Shown here piece after piece: positions 9,101-17,693 of a stretch of 64,000 bases of DNA. Source of the stretch: an uncultured Bacteroidales bacterium (GTDB taxonomy: Bacteria; Bacteroidota; Bacteroidia; Bacteroidales; Paludibacteraceae). Under the pieces are notes generated by a model. It worked only from the letters and a program-made list of their open reading frames with translations. It was not told the origin of the DNA and did no database searches. Location: the NCBI GenBank assembly GCA_946534715.1, contig CAMNCW010000061.1:1-64000 (forward strand), in the 5' to 3' direction. Each line of letters opens with the position of its first letter. The first letter of the stretch is position 1. The position numbers were made by a program, and so were the translations under genes.

Positions 9101-9498
9101 GCCGGCACCGCTTCCGCGATGGCTTCCGGACAGGTCACGACGATGAAGTTCTTTCCTCCGTTTCGCAATGCGCTGAGGCATTCGGTTCGTTGTATCTGCG
9201 CCGCTTCGTCCACCGCGCGCCGTTTCTGTGCCGCGGGGAAGAAGAATACGCTCGGATCGATGTTCTCCGCCGCCTGACCTTTGAGAACCCGCAAATCCGC
9301 GTAGAGGTACTGCGCCGCCTCCGCATTGTCCATCACGATAAACAGCGGCTCGTCGAGTTGCGCCAGCACCATCGCTCGGGCACTGGCACGCAGACCCGTC
9401 AGAAGAAGATGTCCCTCCTTCCCCCTGCGCAACTCCTTCCCGATCAGACCGATCTGAGGATGTTGGCGGAACGCTATTTCCAATTCACTGATTTGCAT
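6175..9498 (-). CDS. mfd: Transcription-repair coupling factor
   Basis: Mfd removes RNA polymerase stalled at DNA lesions and recruits UvrA. Visible order: UvrB-like N-terminal domains (YSYSHDNPYRLDFFGDEIDSI), the CarD-like RNAP-interacting domain (GDYVVHSDHGIAKFGGL), and the helicase core with Walker A (GDVGFGKTE), DEEQ and TLTATPIPRTLQ. A RecG-type TRG region with QLRGRVGRS and the C-terminal TRCF domain follow. An open frame extends upstream to 9702, but the promoter at 9529-9559 lies inside that extension. I therefore place the start at ATG 9498 (MQISELEIAF), giving 1,107 residues, near the family norm. First gene of the five-gene minus-strand unit. Confidence 0.96.
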   Translation of the reverse strand: MQISELEIAFRQHPQIGLIGKELRRGKEGHLLLTGLRASARAMVLAQLDEPLFIVMDNAEAAQYLYADLRVLKGQAAENIDPSVFFFPAAQKRRAVDEAAQIQRTECLSALRNGGKNFIVVTCPEAIAEAVPAKEQLAAGSMTLLVGQEIQQTELGRRLAELGFEHVDFVFQPGQFAIRGSIVDIYSYSHDNPYRLDFFGDEIDSIREFDIEDQLSKNRVEKAEIVGTPPASLSKAETESTIVDYLSEKAVWVSNDFAVVRYKSEGLGQSGAVANLPQQRTIEIAEKSTFATHSKIAFDIVPQPVFHKQFDLLAEDLQKHCEDGYVIYILAEQKKQLDRLEAIIEAYPTPTSAFIPINATLHEGFVDHEMKVCCYTDHQIFERYHRVTMSSENARRGKAIITLREINQLQIGDYVVHSDHGIAKFGGLVTTPVNGKPQEMIKLNYRDGANVFVSIHNLHRISKYKGREGAEPTIARLGSGAWERLKERTKDKVKEIARDLIKLYATRKQQKGFAYSPDGYMQHELEASFLYEDTPDQAKATADVKRDLESPMPMDRLVCGDVGFGKTEVAMRAAFKVATDGKQVAVLVPTTVLALQHYNTFKERMKNFPVRIEHLSRLKSAKEVKELLADLENGKIDILIGTHKLIGKSVKWHDLGLLIIDEEQKFGVAAKEKLKTLRTNVDVLTLTATPIPRTLQFSLLGARDLSVMTTPPPNRYPVQTELITVEDEDIIKEAIDLEMGRNGQIFIVNNRIEMLPRIERRIQKLCPEARIITAHGQMPPGEMEERLEAFINYDYDILLSTTIIESGVDIPNVNTILIFSANQYGLADLHQLRGRVGRSNRKAYCYLIAPERELLTEDARRRLEALSTFAELGAGFNLAMQDLDIRGAGNMLGSEQSGFIADLGYETYQRILNEAIEELKEEEGLGSDESQIAEGKYTNEKMVWCHDSQLETDLPICFPNEYIENVSERITLYRELDSLHSEDMLLDYRKRLIDRFGALPEPAEELLSVVRLRWICCRLGIEKILLKGERMTLYLVLNRDAYWQSEAFGNIVQYAITRPERCTLHEEKDKKGIKTGRRYVTVTNVKTIAGAMNLLSKIENGEIANKS

Positions 9499-9528
9499 TT
9501 GTTCATTATCGATGCCAAATAAAGCGTG

Positions 9529-9559
9529 CAAAGTTACAACTTTTTTTTCATATACACAA
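9529..9559 (-). promoter_or_regulatory. Promoter of the mfd unit
   Basis: On the minus strand: TTG (9559-9557), 20 bases, TAACTTTG (9536-9529), then ATG at 9498. It decides the mfd start. Confidence 0.8.
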
Positions 9560-9629
9560 GCGCGCGGGTACATTATTTTGAAAAAAGTGCGTTTTTGGCG
9601 GTTTTTGGGGCGAAAAAAATGCACCTCTA

Positions 9630-9660
9630 TTGTGTAATTCGGAAAAAAAGAGTAATTTTG
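9630..9660 (+). promoter_or_regulatory. Promoter of the 9683-18353 unit
   Basis: TTG at 9630-9632, 20 bases, TAATTTTG at 9653-9660. The first ATG is at 9683. It is divergent from the mfd promoter, about 70 bases away. Confidence 0.8.
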
Positions 9661-9682
9661 TCGTGCCAAATAGTGTGCATAG

Positions 9683-10918
9683 ATGAAATTTTTGATGCTC
9701 ATACTGTCCGTGATGAGTTTTTTAGTGGAAACGAAGAACTCGGTGAAACCGGAGGGGACATGGCCTTATGACATGGAGGCCGTTTATTCGTGTTCGTACC
9801 AGAAAGGCACGGTGCGAAAGGACGACCGCGCCGTGCTCACGGTGACCGGTTTGGGCGGGGTAAGTATTCAGAAAGTGTGCATTTGGGTTAAGTCGAACAA
9901 GCAATCCGGAGCCGGCAAGTATATAGTGACGGCGAATAAGGAGCAGATCGCGCAGGGGGCGATTTCGCACCGGGATCTGACGGGTGACGGTAGCACGTTC
10001 GTGTTATGGGATCTCTATTCGGGCGAATGCGCCGATGTGGATGAACTGAGCGTTATTATCGACGGCACGGAGAACTCGCTTTATATCGAGCGATACGAGA
10101 TCACCTGGAGCACTGCGTCGCCTCATTCGGTCACGCTGATGAACGGATATGCCGAATACGCGGTGATGACGGAGCGTTCCGGCGGAAGCGGTATTGTGTT
10201 GCCCTCGCTGCCCGATACGGCGGAATGGAGGTTTATGGGATGGTCGGAGAAAGAGATCCGTGCCACGACGCAAACGCCCACGATCCTTGCGGCGTATTCG
10301 AAGTATTTCCCGCGTGAGGACACGTATCTCTGGGCGCTCTACAAGCAGCACTGGTCCCAAGAGCCGGTCTATATGACCGAACCGGTATCGGGTGTCTATA
10401 TGTACGTCAACCGGTATCTGCAGACCGCGCTGTCGGGGGTGCCGGAGAAGGGAATCATGCAACCGGCGGCTCTCAATCCCAGCGACGAGGACCAGCACTA
10501 CGAGATCACCTTTGCCTCCCCGGACACGGCGTATATCCGTCATGCGGCAACGAACACCCCTATCGGTTACGAGGGCACGCAGTTGGCGGTAAAGGTCTCC
10601 CCGTGGCAGGTCTATCACGACGGGGAAGAAACGCTCTTTTATACCACGGTGAACCAAAAGACCTATGTCTTGTGGCTTAATATAACGGACTGGAGCGGCG
10701 ATAATTACCATGCCGGCTTACTTGATGCACCCCTCGGCACATCGCCCGTGGCGCTTCAAACGATACCCGAGCAAGGCAGCGAACCCTTGTATTCCTGCCA
10801 CCCCGAAAATCCGCAGGGCATAAGCCCCGTGACCACAAGCGAACAGAGCTATTCGATACCTTTCGGTATATACGAATTGCGCATAACTAACGGACAAAAA
10901 CAACTGATAATCAGATGA
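9683..10918 (+). CDS. Secreted protein with InlB-type repeat and T9SS-like tail
   Basis: The 411-residue protein starts with a hydrophobic signal (MKFLMLILSVMSFLV). A beta-sandwich-like region (about 30-150) is followed by a Listeria-Bacteroides/InlB repeat (about 165-225, with GIVLPSLPDTAEWRFMGWSEKEI and TYLWALYKQHW). A globular region then leads to a C-terminal GIYELRITNGQKQLIIR, which resembles a type A T9SS sorting segment. It is probably exported and surface-attached. The stop overlaps the next ATG by 4 bases. No enzymatic motif recognised. Confidence 0.7.
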   Translation: MKFLMLILSVMSFLVETKNSVKPEGTWPYDMEAVYSCSYQKGTVRKDDRAVLTVTGLGGVSIQKVCIWVKSNKQSGAGKYIVTANKEQIAQGAISHRDLTGDGSTFVLWDLYSGECADVDELSVIIDGTENSLYIERYEITWSTASPHSVTLMNGYAEYAVMTERSGGSGIVLPSLPDTAEWRFMGWSEKEIRATTQTPTILAAYSKYFPREDTYLWALYKQHWSQEPVYMTEPVSGVYMYVNRYLQTALSGVPEKGIMQPAALNPSDEDQHYEITFASPDTAYIRHAATNTPIGYEGTQLAVKVSPWQVYHDGEETLFYTTVNQKTYVLWLNITDWSGDNYHAGLLDAPLGTSPVALQTIPEQGSEPLYSCHPENPQGISPVTTSEQSYSIPFGIYELRITNGQKQLIIR

Positions 10919-12894
10919 ATATAATACTTGTAATACTTTCCGTCCTGCCTTCGATTTTAGCAGGCGACTTTACTCCCCAAACGCTCTCTGTAGCAGAGCA
11001 GGACAGTATCTTGAACGGCGTTCCCGAACAGCGCTACCGCCTCGAATACGAGAACGAAGAGCGTATTTTCCGCCGTTCCATGACAGCCGATTGGTATATC
11101 GTTGATACGCAGAAGAATACCCGCAAACAGCTCGGTGCCGGCATGAAATTAGGCAAAGTACGTGATGCGGTGATCAGCCCCAACGGACGGTATATCGCTT
11201 TTGCGCAAGGCAACAACCTCTATATCCACAAACTGGATTTCGGCACGGAGGTAGCGGTAACCAAAGACGCTAACCCCGACATCATCAACGGTATAGCCGA
11301 TTGGTTGTACGAAGAGGAGTTCGGCACAACGGCGCTTTTCGCGTGGTCGCCGGATTCGAAGCAGCTGGCGTTCGTCCGTCTTGACGAGCAGGAGGTGCCG
11401 TCTTTCGCTTGGCAGAACTACCTCGGAACGGACTATCCCGCGGCGGACACGTTGCGTTATCCCAAAGCCGGTTACCCGAACGCCAAGGCCTCGGTTTGCG
11501 TGTATGATGTACCTACCAAAGGTATTCTGACGATGCAAGTGAATACCGAGGAGGACAATGTCTATTTCCCGCGGCTCCAATGGGTAAACGAGGCGTTGAT
11601 GGTGCTTCGTGTCAACCGGGATCAGACGAAAATGGAGGTCCTTTCATGCAACCCCAAATCGACCGTAGCGCACACGCTTTACAAGGAAGAGAGCGATCGC
11701 TATTTCGTGGATTATGAGCTCTTTGACCGGTGGCTCTGGCTCACGGACGGACGGATCATCGCGTTAAGCGAAAAAGACGGATGGCGGAGAGCCTATCTGC
11801 TTGACAAACAGGGGTTTGTACAAAAAGCGCTTACCCCGGATGGAATGGATGTAACGGCATTGTATGCGTTTAACGAGAAGACGCAGACGCTCTTTTATCA
11901 GGCGGCAACCACCCCGTCGGTACGGGATCTGTATGCGTTACAGCTCAAGAAAGGCGAGGTGACGCGTCTCACGGAGAGCGACGGCACTTACAGCGCACGC
12001 TTTGCCAAGGACGGCAACAGCGCCGTGGTCTGCTTTCAGTCGTTCACTACGCCGAACGAGTATTCGTTTTTCTCGAAGAACAAATTTACCCCGTTGAAAC
12101 AGAATACAGAGGTGCAGGAGGCATGGCGTTCGTACGGATTGCCTGAGCCGCAACTGCTCCGCATCCCCAATGCCGAGGGTCAGGAACTGGAAGCGATGCT
12201 TCTTCTGCCCGAAAGCTCCCAAGCCAAAGGTTTCCCGCTGGTTGTCATGCACTATTCCGGTCCGCAGAGCCAACGCGTTTTGAACCGCTGGCGCAAACGG
12301 TTTGAGTATGCGTTGGTGGAAGAGGGTTATGCGGTGCTGATTGTAGATAGCCGTGGCGGCGATTGTCGCGGCAGGGCATGGCGCAACGAGACCTATATGT
12401 CGCTTGGTCAGAAAGAGGCGGAAGACCTCATCGCCGCCGCAAACTATATCGGCAAGCGGGCTGATATTGACGCGGAGCGGATGGCGATCCTCGGTTGGAG
12501 TTACGGCGGTTATCAGACGCTTTACACCATGAGTCAGAAGAACCATCCTTTCAAAGCCGGTGTGGCGATAGCCCCGGTGACGGATTGGAAACTATATGAC
12601 ACCGGTTATACCGAGCGTTATATGCGCCGGCCGCAAGTGAACCCGCGCGGTTACCGGGAAGCATCGCTGCTGAACCATGCCGGGGATCTTACCGGCGAAG
12701 TGCTGATTATCCACGGCACCGCCGACGATAATGTCCACGTGCAACACACTATGCAATATATTGACGCGCTCGTGCGCGCGAACAAGCAGTTTGAGATGCA
12801 ACTCTATCCGGATGACAACCATCATCTGCGCAAGGGTAACAATGCCGCCCATATGCACACGCGGGTTCTGAAATTTTTACATAACAATCTATAA
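10915..12894 (+). CDS. S9 family dipeptidyl peptidase (DPP-IV type)
   Basis: A periplasmic or secreted serine exopeptidase, expected to remove Xaa-Pro/Ala dipeptides. The 659-residue protein has a signal peptide, an N-terminal beta-propeller (DPPIV_N, about 60-420, with SPNGRYIAFAQGNNLYI and FAWSPDSKQLAFVRLDE), then an alpha/beta-hydrolase domain. The catalytic triad is visible: Ser in GWSYGGYQ, Asp in HGTADDNVH and His in DDNHHLRKG. The DWLYEEEF motif carries the Glu pair that binds the substrate amino terminus in DPP-IV. Translationally coupled to the upstream gene by ATGA. Confidence 0.93.
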   Translation: MNIILVILSVLPSILAGDFTPQTLSVAEQDSILNGVPEQRYRLEYENEERIFRRSMTADWYIVDTQKNTRKQLGAGMKLGKVRDAVISPNGRYIAFAQGNNLYIHKLDFGTEVAVTKDANPDIINGIADWLYEEEFGTTALFAWSPDSKQLAFVRLDEQEVPSFAWQNYLGTDYPAADTLRYPKAGYPNAKASVCVYDVPTKGILTMQVNTEEDNVYFPRLQWVNEALMVLRVNRDQTKMEVLSCNPKSTVAHTLYKEESDRYFVDYELFDRWLWLTDGRIIALSEKDGWRRAYLLDKQGFVQKALTPDGMDVTALYAFNEKTQTLFYQAATTPSVRDLYALQLKKGEVTRLTESDGTYSARFAKDGNSAVVCFQSFTTPNEYSFFSKNKFTPLKQNTEVQEAWRSYGLPEPQLLRIPNAEGQELEAMLLLPESSQAKGFPLVVMHYSGPQSQRVLNRWRKRFEYALVEEGYAVLIVDSRGGDCRGRAWRNETYMSLGQKEAEDLIAAANYIGKRADIDAERMAILGWSYGGYQTLYTMSQKNHPFKAGVAIAPVTDWKLYDTGYTERYMRRPQVNPRGYREASLLNHAGDLTGEVLIIHGTADDNVHVQHTMQYIDALVRANKQFEMQLYPDDNHHLRKGNNAAHMHTRVLKFLHNNL

Positions 12895-12928
12895 ATATCA
12901 AACTAAAAAACAAAATCAATTTAGTACT

Positions 12929-14185
12929 ATGAGTCAACAACAACAAAACAATTCACTTCGTATCATGACGATCGTTGCGATGATGTTTCTCTATGCAATG
13001 ATCTCGTTTGTAACGAACTTAGCAGCTCCGGTGGGTAAGATCTGGGGTGCCTCCTTTGACGATCCGGCACAAGCGGAGCGTATGGGTATGTTAGGAAACC
13101 TCTTTAACTTCCTGGCTTACCTCATTATGGGTATTCCCGCGGGTAACTTCCTGGCGAAGAAAGGTTACAAGAAAACCGCTCTCACCGCAATTTTCTTAGG
13201 TTTCTTGGGAATCACGGTGCAATGGCTGAGCGGCGTATTCGACAGTTTCTATGTCTATTTAGCAGGTGCATTACTCGGTGGTTTCTGCGTCTGCATGCTC
13301 AATACCGTAGTGAACCCGATGTTGAACTTGCTCGGCGGCGGAGGCAACCGTGGTAACCAGTTGAATATGATCGGTGGTACGCTCAACTCCCTTTCCGGCG
13401 CGCTGACGCCGATGTTGGTCGGAATGATCGTAGGAGAGAGCCTTGCGGGCAAGGAGATTGATGATGTCAACGTGGTGCTCTATATCGCAATGGCAGTCTT
13501 TGCAATCCTGTATATAGTGATCCGCCTGACGCCCATCGCAGAGCCCGAGGGAGCCGGACAGGAAGTAACATACGAACGTACTCCGTGGTCCTTCCGCCAT
13601 CTGACCCTCGGCGTGATTGCAATCTTCTTTTATGTAGGTGTGGAGATTGGTATTCCCGCTACTCTTATCTCGTATCTGACGCCGAAAGTAGGTTTCGCCG
13701 CTGCCGGGCTCATAGCCGGCCGTTACTGGATCCTGATGCTCGTCGGCCGTTTTATCGGTTCGGCTATCGGAGGCAAGGTCAGCAGTCGTACGATGGTTAT
13801 CTGTGTAGCTTCCGCCGCCATCGCATTGATGGTCGCAGCGATGCTTATTGGTGACAGCGTGATGTCCAAAACGATCGTTCAAGGGGCTGTCACCGAAATA
13901 CCGTTAGCCGCTACGCTGATCGTTCTCTGCGGTCTCTGTACTTCCGTCATGTGGACCTCCATCTTCAATATGGCGACGGAAGGTCTGGGTAAATATACCG
14001 CCAAGGCATCGGGTATCTTTATGATGATGGTGTTCGGCGGTGGTGTTGTGCCGCAGATCCAGAGCGCTATCGCAGCGCACGATTGTCTGCTCAGTTATAT
14101 CGTACCCGTAATCAGTGTGGCGCTTATCCTTTGCTATGCGCTCTGGGGTAGCAAGAATGTGAACAAAGACATCAAAATAGACTAA
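12929..14185 (+). CDS. MFS sugar transporter (FucP/NagP-like)
   Basis: The 418-residue protein has about 12 membrane segments, as in sugar/proton symporters of the FucP/glucose-galactose group: an N-terminal MIVAMMFLYAM-like helix, GNFLAKKGYKKTAL between TM2 and TM3, CMLNTVVNPMLNLLGGG, and a C-terminal half opening with GVIAIFFYVGVEIGIP. The following ROK kinase 20 bases downstream suggests it imports a hexose or amino sugar for phosphorylation. The exact substrate cannot be read from the sequence. Confidence 0.88.
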   Translation: MSQQQQNNSLRIMTIVAMMFLYAMISFVTNLAAPVGKIWGASFDDPAQAERMGMLGNLFNFLAYLIMGIPAGNFLAKKGYKKTALTAIFLGFLGITVQWLSGVFDSFYVYLAGALLGGFCVCMLNTVVNPMLNLLGGGGNRGNQLNMIGGTLNSLSGALTPMLVGMIVGESLAGKEIDDVNVVLYIAMAVFAILYIVIRLTPIAEPEGAGQEVTYERTPWSFRHLTLGVIAIFFYVGVEIGIPATLISYLTPKVGFAAAGLIAGRYWILMLVGRFIGSAIGGKVSSRTMVICVASAAIALMVAAMLIGDSVMSKTIVQGAVTEIPLAATLIVLCGLCTSVMWTSIFNMATEGLGKYTAKASGIFMMMVFGGGVVPQIQSAIAAHDCLLSYIVPVISVALILCYALWGSKNVNKDIKID

Positions 14186-14205
14186 CAACTTAACAATTTA
14201 ACAAC

Positions 14206-15162
14206 ATGAAAAAATACGCTTTAGGCATCGACTTGGGCGGTACAGGCACCAAGTTCGGTTTGGTAAACGAAGAAGGACAGGTTCTTCGCAGTAATTCACT
14301 TCCTACACAGCAGTACCCGGATATAGACGACTACTGCGATGCACTCTGCACCCGTCTCAAGCAACTCGTGGAGGACGAGGGTATCGAGATCACGGATGTA
14401 GTAGGTATCGGGTGCGGTGCTCCGAACGGTAATTTCTACTCCGGCTGTATCGAGCAGGCTCCTAACCTGCCGTGGAAAGGCGTTGTGCCGTTCGCTAAGC
14501 TCATCAGCGAGCGTATGGGTATCAAATGTACGATCACCAATGATGCGAACGCTGCGGCACAGGGTGAAATGATCTACGGCTCGGCGCGAGGAATGAAGAA
14601 TTTTATCGTCATTACGTTAGGTACAGGTGTCGGCTCCGGTATCGTTATTGACGGCAAACTGCTCTACGGTCACGACGGATTTGCCGGCGAACTCGGCCAC
14701 TGCAAGATCGATCATTCCGGCAACGGACGTCTCTGCGGATGCGGACAAAGAGGCTGTATCGAGGCCTATGCTTCCGCTACCGGCGTAGCGCGTACTGCCA
14801 AAGAGATCGTTACCGCTACTACCCAGCCGACGCTCCTGCGCAATGTGGCGGACATCGATCATATTACCTCCAAGGATGTGTTCGATGCCGCAGAGAAGGG
14901 CGACCTCGTAGCGAAGGAGATCTTTGATTATACAGGTCATCTGCTCGGTCAGAAATTAGCGGACTATGTGCATTTCTCTTCGCCGGAAGCTATCATCCTC
15001 TTCGGCGGTCTGACCAAAGCCGGTCACTGGATCATGGACCCGATCCGTGAGGCGTTTGAGGAGAACCTGATGCCGATCTGGAAAGGTAAGATTCCTGTTT
15101 CCATCTCTGTCCTCAAAGACTCCGATGCCGCTATCCTCGGCGCATCTTCACTCGCTTGGTAA
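14206..15162 (+). CDS. ROK family sugar kinase (glucokinase-like)
   Basis: Phosphorylates a hexose with ATP in the cytosol. The 318-residue protein has the ATP-binding motif GIDLGGTGTKFGLV (residues 6-19), the sugar-binding and catalytic block TNDANAAAQGEM, GTGVGSGIVIDG, and the ROK zinc motif CGCGQRGCIEAYAS. It pairs with the transporter upstream, which suggests uptake followed by phosphorylation. Glucose is the default inference; an amino sugar is also possible. Confidence 0.92.
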   Translation: MKKYALGIDLGGTGTKFGLVNEEGQVLRSNSLPTQQYPDIDDYCDALCTRLKQLVEDEGIEITDVVGIGCGAPNGNFYSGCIEQAPNLPWKGVVPFAKLISERMGIKCTITNDANAAAQGEMIYGSARGMKNFIVITLGTGVGSGIVIDGKLLYGHDGFAGELGHCKIDHSGNGRLCGCGQRGCIEAYASATGVARTAKEIVTATTQPTLLRNVADIDHITSKDVFDAAEKGDLVAKEIFDYTGHLLGQKLADYVHFSSPEAIILFGGLTKAGHWIMDPIREAFEENLMPIWKGKIPVSISVLKDSDAAILGASSLAW

Positions 15163-15163
15163 T

Positions 15164-15197
15164 GGATAATTGACAATTGATAATTGACAATTGAAAA
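15164..15197. repeat. AATTGACAATTGATAATTGAC repeat supplying a TTG start
   Basis: AATTGACAATTGATAATTG-type direct repeats fill the gap after the ROK kinase and run into the deacetylase frame. The TTG at 15191 used as its start is part of a repeat unit. Confidence 0.75.
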
Positions 15198-15871
15198 TTA
15201 TTAAATCCATACTACAGCGGCTGTACCCTTACGGTACATTCACCATCCCCTCTGCCTCCTCATCCCCCTTTAGGGGGACCGAGGGGGGCTTGGGAACGGT
15301 GTATCTCACCTTTGACGACGGACCTATTCCCGAAGTCACGCCCAAAGTGCTGGAGATCCTCGACCGGTATCAGGTCAAGGCTACTTTCTTCATGGTCGGT
15401 GAGAATATCGACAAACATCCCGATATCTTCCGCATGGTTTTGGATGCCGGTCATGCGGTCGGAAACCACACCTATAATCATCTCAAAGGCATCAAATATT
15501 CCTGTCCGGAATACCTCTCCAATGTCCGGAAATGGGAAGAAGCATTCCAGAGGAATGCCCCTCAATCGTCCAATCGTAAATCGTCCAATCGTCAATTATT
15601 TCGTCCTCCTTACGGCAAAGCCTGGTTCTGGCAACGTCGTGCGATAGCCCGCAGGGGGTATGAGCTTGTTTATTGGGACGTCCTGACCCGCGACTATGAC
15701 CGCACGCGAACCCCGGAGGCGATGCTCGCGCAGATCAAGCGTTCTACCCGTCCCGGGTCGATCATCAATTTTCACGACTCTCTTAAATCCAACGAACGTA
15801 TGTTAGCCGTTCTGCCGCTTGCTATCGAGTGGCTACAGGCACAAGGATATGAATTGAAATGTATCAACTGA
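15191..15871 (+). CDS. Polysaccharide deacetylase (NodB domain) with two in-frame repeat insertions
   Basis: A carbohydrate esterase 4 protein that removes acetyl groups from a surface or cell-wall glycan. NodB motifs are visible: TFDDGP (motif 1, about residue 41), the HAVGNHTYNH metal-binding block (motif 2) and LFRPPYG (motif 3). Two segments look inserted: SSSPFRGTEGGLG at about 23-35, just before motif 1, and PQSSNRKSSNRQ at about 124-136, just before motif 3. Both are encoded by repeat DNA and both leave the frame open. The start is TTG, in an AT-rich repeat. The end overlaps the next gene by 13 bases. Confidence 0.9.
   Translation: MKIIKSILQRLYPYGTFTIPSASSSPFRGTEGGLGTVYLTFDDGPIPEVTPKVLEILDRYQVKATFFMVGENIDKHPDIFRMVLDAGHAVGNHTYNHLKGIKYSCPEYLSNVRKWEEAFQRNAPQSSNRKSSNRQLFRPPYGKAWFWQRRAIARRGYELVYWDVLTRDYDRTRTPEAMLAQIKRSTRPGSIINFHDSLKSNERMLAVLPLAIEWLQAQGYELKCIN
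15259..15292 (+). repeat. SPFRGTEG coding palindrome, copy 1
   Basis: The CTCATCCCCC...TTTAGGGGG palindrome plus a second G-tract is translated as SSPFRGTEGG inside the deacetylase, immediately before the TFDDGP motif. It matches the copies at 16601 and 17764 apart from a G-for-T change after the G-tract. Confidence 0.9.
15564..15600 (+). repeat. AATCGTCCAATCGTAA repeat inside the deacetylase
   Basis: AATCGTCCAATCGTAAATCG-type direct repeats, of a kind normally seen between genes, are translated as QSSNRKSSNRQL just before the conserved FRPPYG motif. Confidence 0.75.
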
Positions 15872-17667
15872 AAAAACAATGCTATCTGCTCGCGCTCGCG
15901 CTTCTGGCGATCGGGTGCGCCAATAGGGGGATCGGACCGCAAGGCGGACCGAAAGACACGATCCCTCCCGTTGCGCTGCTTTCCAACCCCGAGTTGGGAG
16001 CGCTCAATTTCGCCGGTAAGCGCGTGGAGATCACCTTCAACGAGTATCTACAGTTGGCTGATTTGGGTTCCAACCTCCTGATGTCTCCGCCGCAACAAAC
16101 GCCGCCGGATGTCAAAGCACGAGGCAAAAGGATCATCGTCAATTTTCAGGACACCCTGCGTGACAGCACCACTTATACCATTGATTTCGGTGCTGCTATC
16201 TGCGATTATACGGAGAAGAACCCGATCCACGGTTTCTCGTTCTATTTCTCTACCGGCGACGAGATCGATACGCTCGAGACGCACGGATTCGTCTATGACG
16301 CGGAGAACCTGAATCCTCTGCCGGGGATCTTCGTCGGCATCCATTCCAATCCTGCGGACTCGGCGTTTGTCAAGTTCCCCTTTGACCGTATGGCACGTAC
16401 GGACTCGGCGGGTCATTTCGTGATCGGGAACATCCATCCGAACACCTATCGTCTCTACGCCGTGGATGAGATCAGCCGCGATTATCGTCTTACCCCCGGC
16501 GAGGCGATGGCATATGCGGACGAGCCTCTGACAATCAATGCCAACACCGCCCAGGCTGTTACCAAATTCGTGCCGGATTCCCTGTCACTGCTTGCCGACT
16601 CCCTCTCATCCCCCTTTAGGGGGACCGAGGGGGTCTTGTCCCTCTTCCTCTTCAAAGATTCGCAGCAAAAACTGTACCTCCAGCGCACCTTGCGGGATAA
16701 GCAACACCTGATCACGCTTCTCTTCTCCTCTGCGCCGGACAGTATGCCGGTGCTCAGACCCTTAGCCGACAGCCTGAATTACCATATCCATGCTTCTACC
16801 CGCCGCGATACCGTCACCCTCTGGCTCCTTGACAGCGCCTCGATCAGCCGGGACACACTGCTTATCGAGACCCGTTACCGACGCACGGACAGTGTGTTCA
16901 ATATGGAGTGGTTCACCGATACGCTGAGGGCGGTATGGCGTGCCCCAAAACTGACCGCCAAAGCCAAAGAGGCGCTGGATCGCGAAGCAAGAAACAGACG
17001 CCTCGAACTCAAAACGAACGCCCGCAAGGGATTTGAACTATATGACTCCCTGACGCTGACCTGCTCCACTCCTTTGGAGCGGATCAACCGCAATGCAATC
17101 CATCTGATGGAGAAAGTGGACACTACCCTCAAACCCCTTCCGTTCACACTCATGCCCTATGATACGCTGCCGATGAAACTGACTTTTGTCGCGCCCTGGA
17201 AAGAGGGGGCGAAGTACGTCCTCAAATTAGACAGCGCAGCGCTCATGGATGTATATGGTATCACCCATATCGAAGCGGGATATAATCTGGAACTCAAACA
17301 AAAATCGGACTATTCCACGCTCCGTGTCAAATTAGTGCCGTATCTTGCCAATGCGCGCCTTCAACTCCTGAATAAGCAGGATAAGGTGCTCCGCGAACTG
17401 CCGGCGGATCCCGGAGGCGCTTTCTTTGACTTCCTCAAACCCGATACCTATTATCTGCGCCTCTATATCGACGAGAACGGAGACGGCAAATGGACCACCG
17501 GCGATTGGCTGAAACATCGTCAGCCCGAACCGGTCTATTATTTCAACGAATCAATCCAGACCAAATCCAACTGGGATTTTGAACAGGAGTGGGATTACAC
17601 CGCTCTGCCGCAGACGAAAGCCAAACCCCAGGAACTGATCAAAGCATCGGCTAACAAGAAAAAATAA
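15859..17667 (+). CDS. Ig-like (Big_5) domain lipoprotein
   Basis: The 602-residue protein has a lipoprotein signal with lipobox LAIGC (Cys about residue 20), followed by GPQGGPKDTIPP, the usual opening of Bacteroidota Ig-like (Big_5) lipoproteins. A first Ig-like domain spans about 35-130 (VEITFNEYLQL...TTYTIDFG). A carboxypeptidase-regulatory-like segment (HGFVYDAENLNPLPGIFV) and further beta-rich regions follow. SLSSPFRGTEGVLSLF (about 246-261) is encoded by a palindromic repeat. It is probably a periplasmic or surface structural protein; no catalytic motif. Start ATG 15859 overlaps the deacetylase end. Confidence 0.82.
   Translation: MYQLKKQCYLLALALLAIGCANRGIGPQGGPKDTIPPVALLSNPELGALNFAGKRVEITFNEYLQLADLGSNLLMSPPQQTPPDVKARGKRIIVNFQDTLRDSTTYTIDFGAAICDYTEKNPIHGFSFYFSTGDEIDTLETHGFVYDAENLNPLPGIFVGIHSNPADSAFVKFPFDRMARTDSAGHFVIGNIHPNTYRLYAVDEISRDYRLTPGEAMAYADEPLTINANTAQAVTKFVPDSLSLLADSLSSPFRGTEGVLSLFLFKDSQQKLYLQRTLRDKQHLITLLFSSAPDSMPVLRPLADSLNYHIHASTRRDTVTLWLLDSASISRDTLLIETRYRRTDSVFNMEWFTDTLRAVWRAPKLTAKAKEALDREARNRRLELKTNARKGFELYDSLTLTCSTPLERINRNAIHLMEKVDTTLKPLPFTLMPYDTLPMKLTFVAPWKEGAKYVLKLDSAALMDVYGITHIEAGYNLELKQKSDYSTLRVKLVPYLANARLQLLNKQDKVLRELPADPGGAFFDFLKPDTYYLRLYIDENGDGKWTTGDWLKHRQPEPVYYFNESIQTKSNWDFEQEWDYTALPQTKAKPQELIKASANKKK
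16601..16645 (+). repeat. SPFRGTEG coding palindrome, copy 2
   Basis: A 45-base segment identical to 17764-17808, containing the CCCCCT-TT-AGGGGG palindrome, is translated in the same frame as SLSSPFRGTEGVLSL inside the Ig-like lipoprotein. Confidence 0.92.
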
Positions 17668-17693
17668 CCATGCCTCGCGGCAAATAAGTAATC

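Noticed and set aside
9499..9702. N-terminal extension of Mfd to 9702
   Set aside because: The -33/-7 promoter at 9529-9559 lies inside it, and the extra 68 residues do not resemble Mfd.
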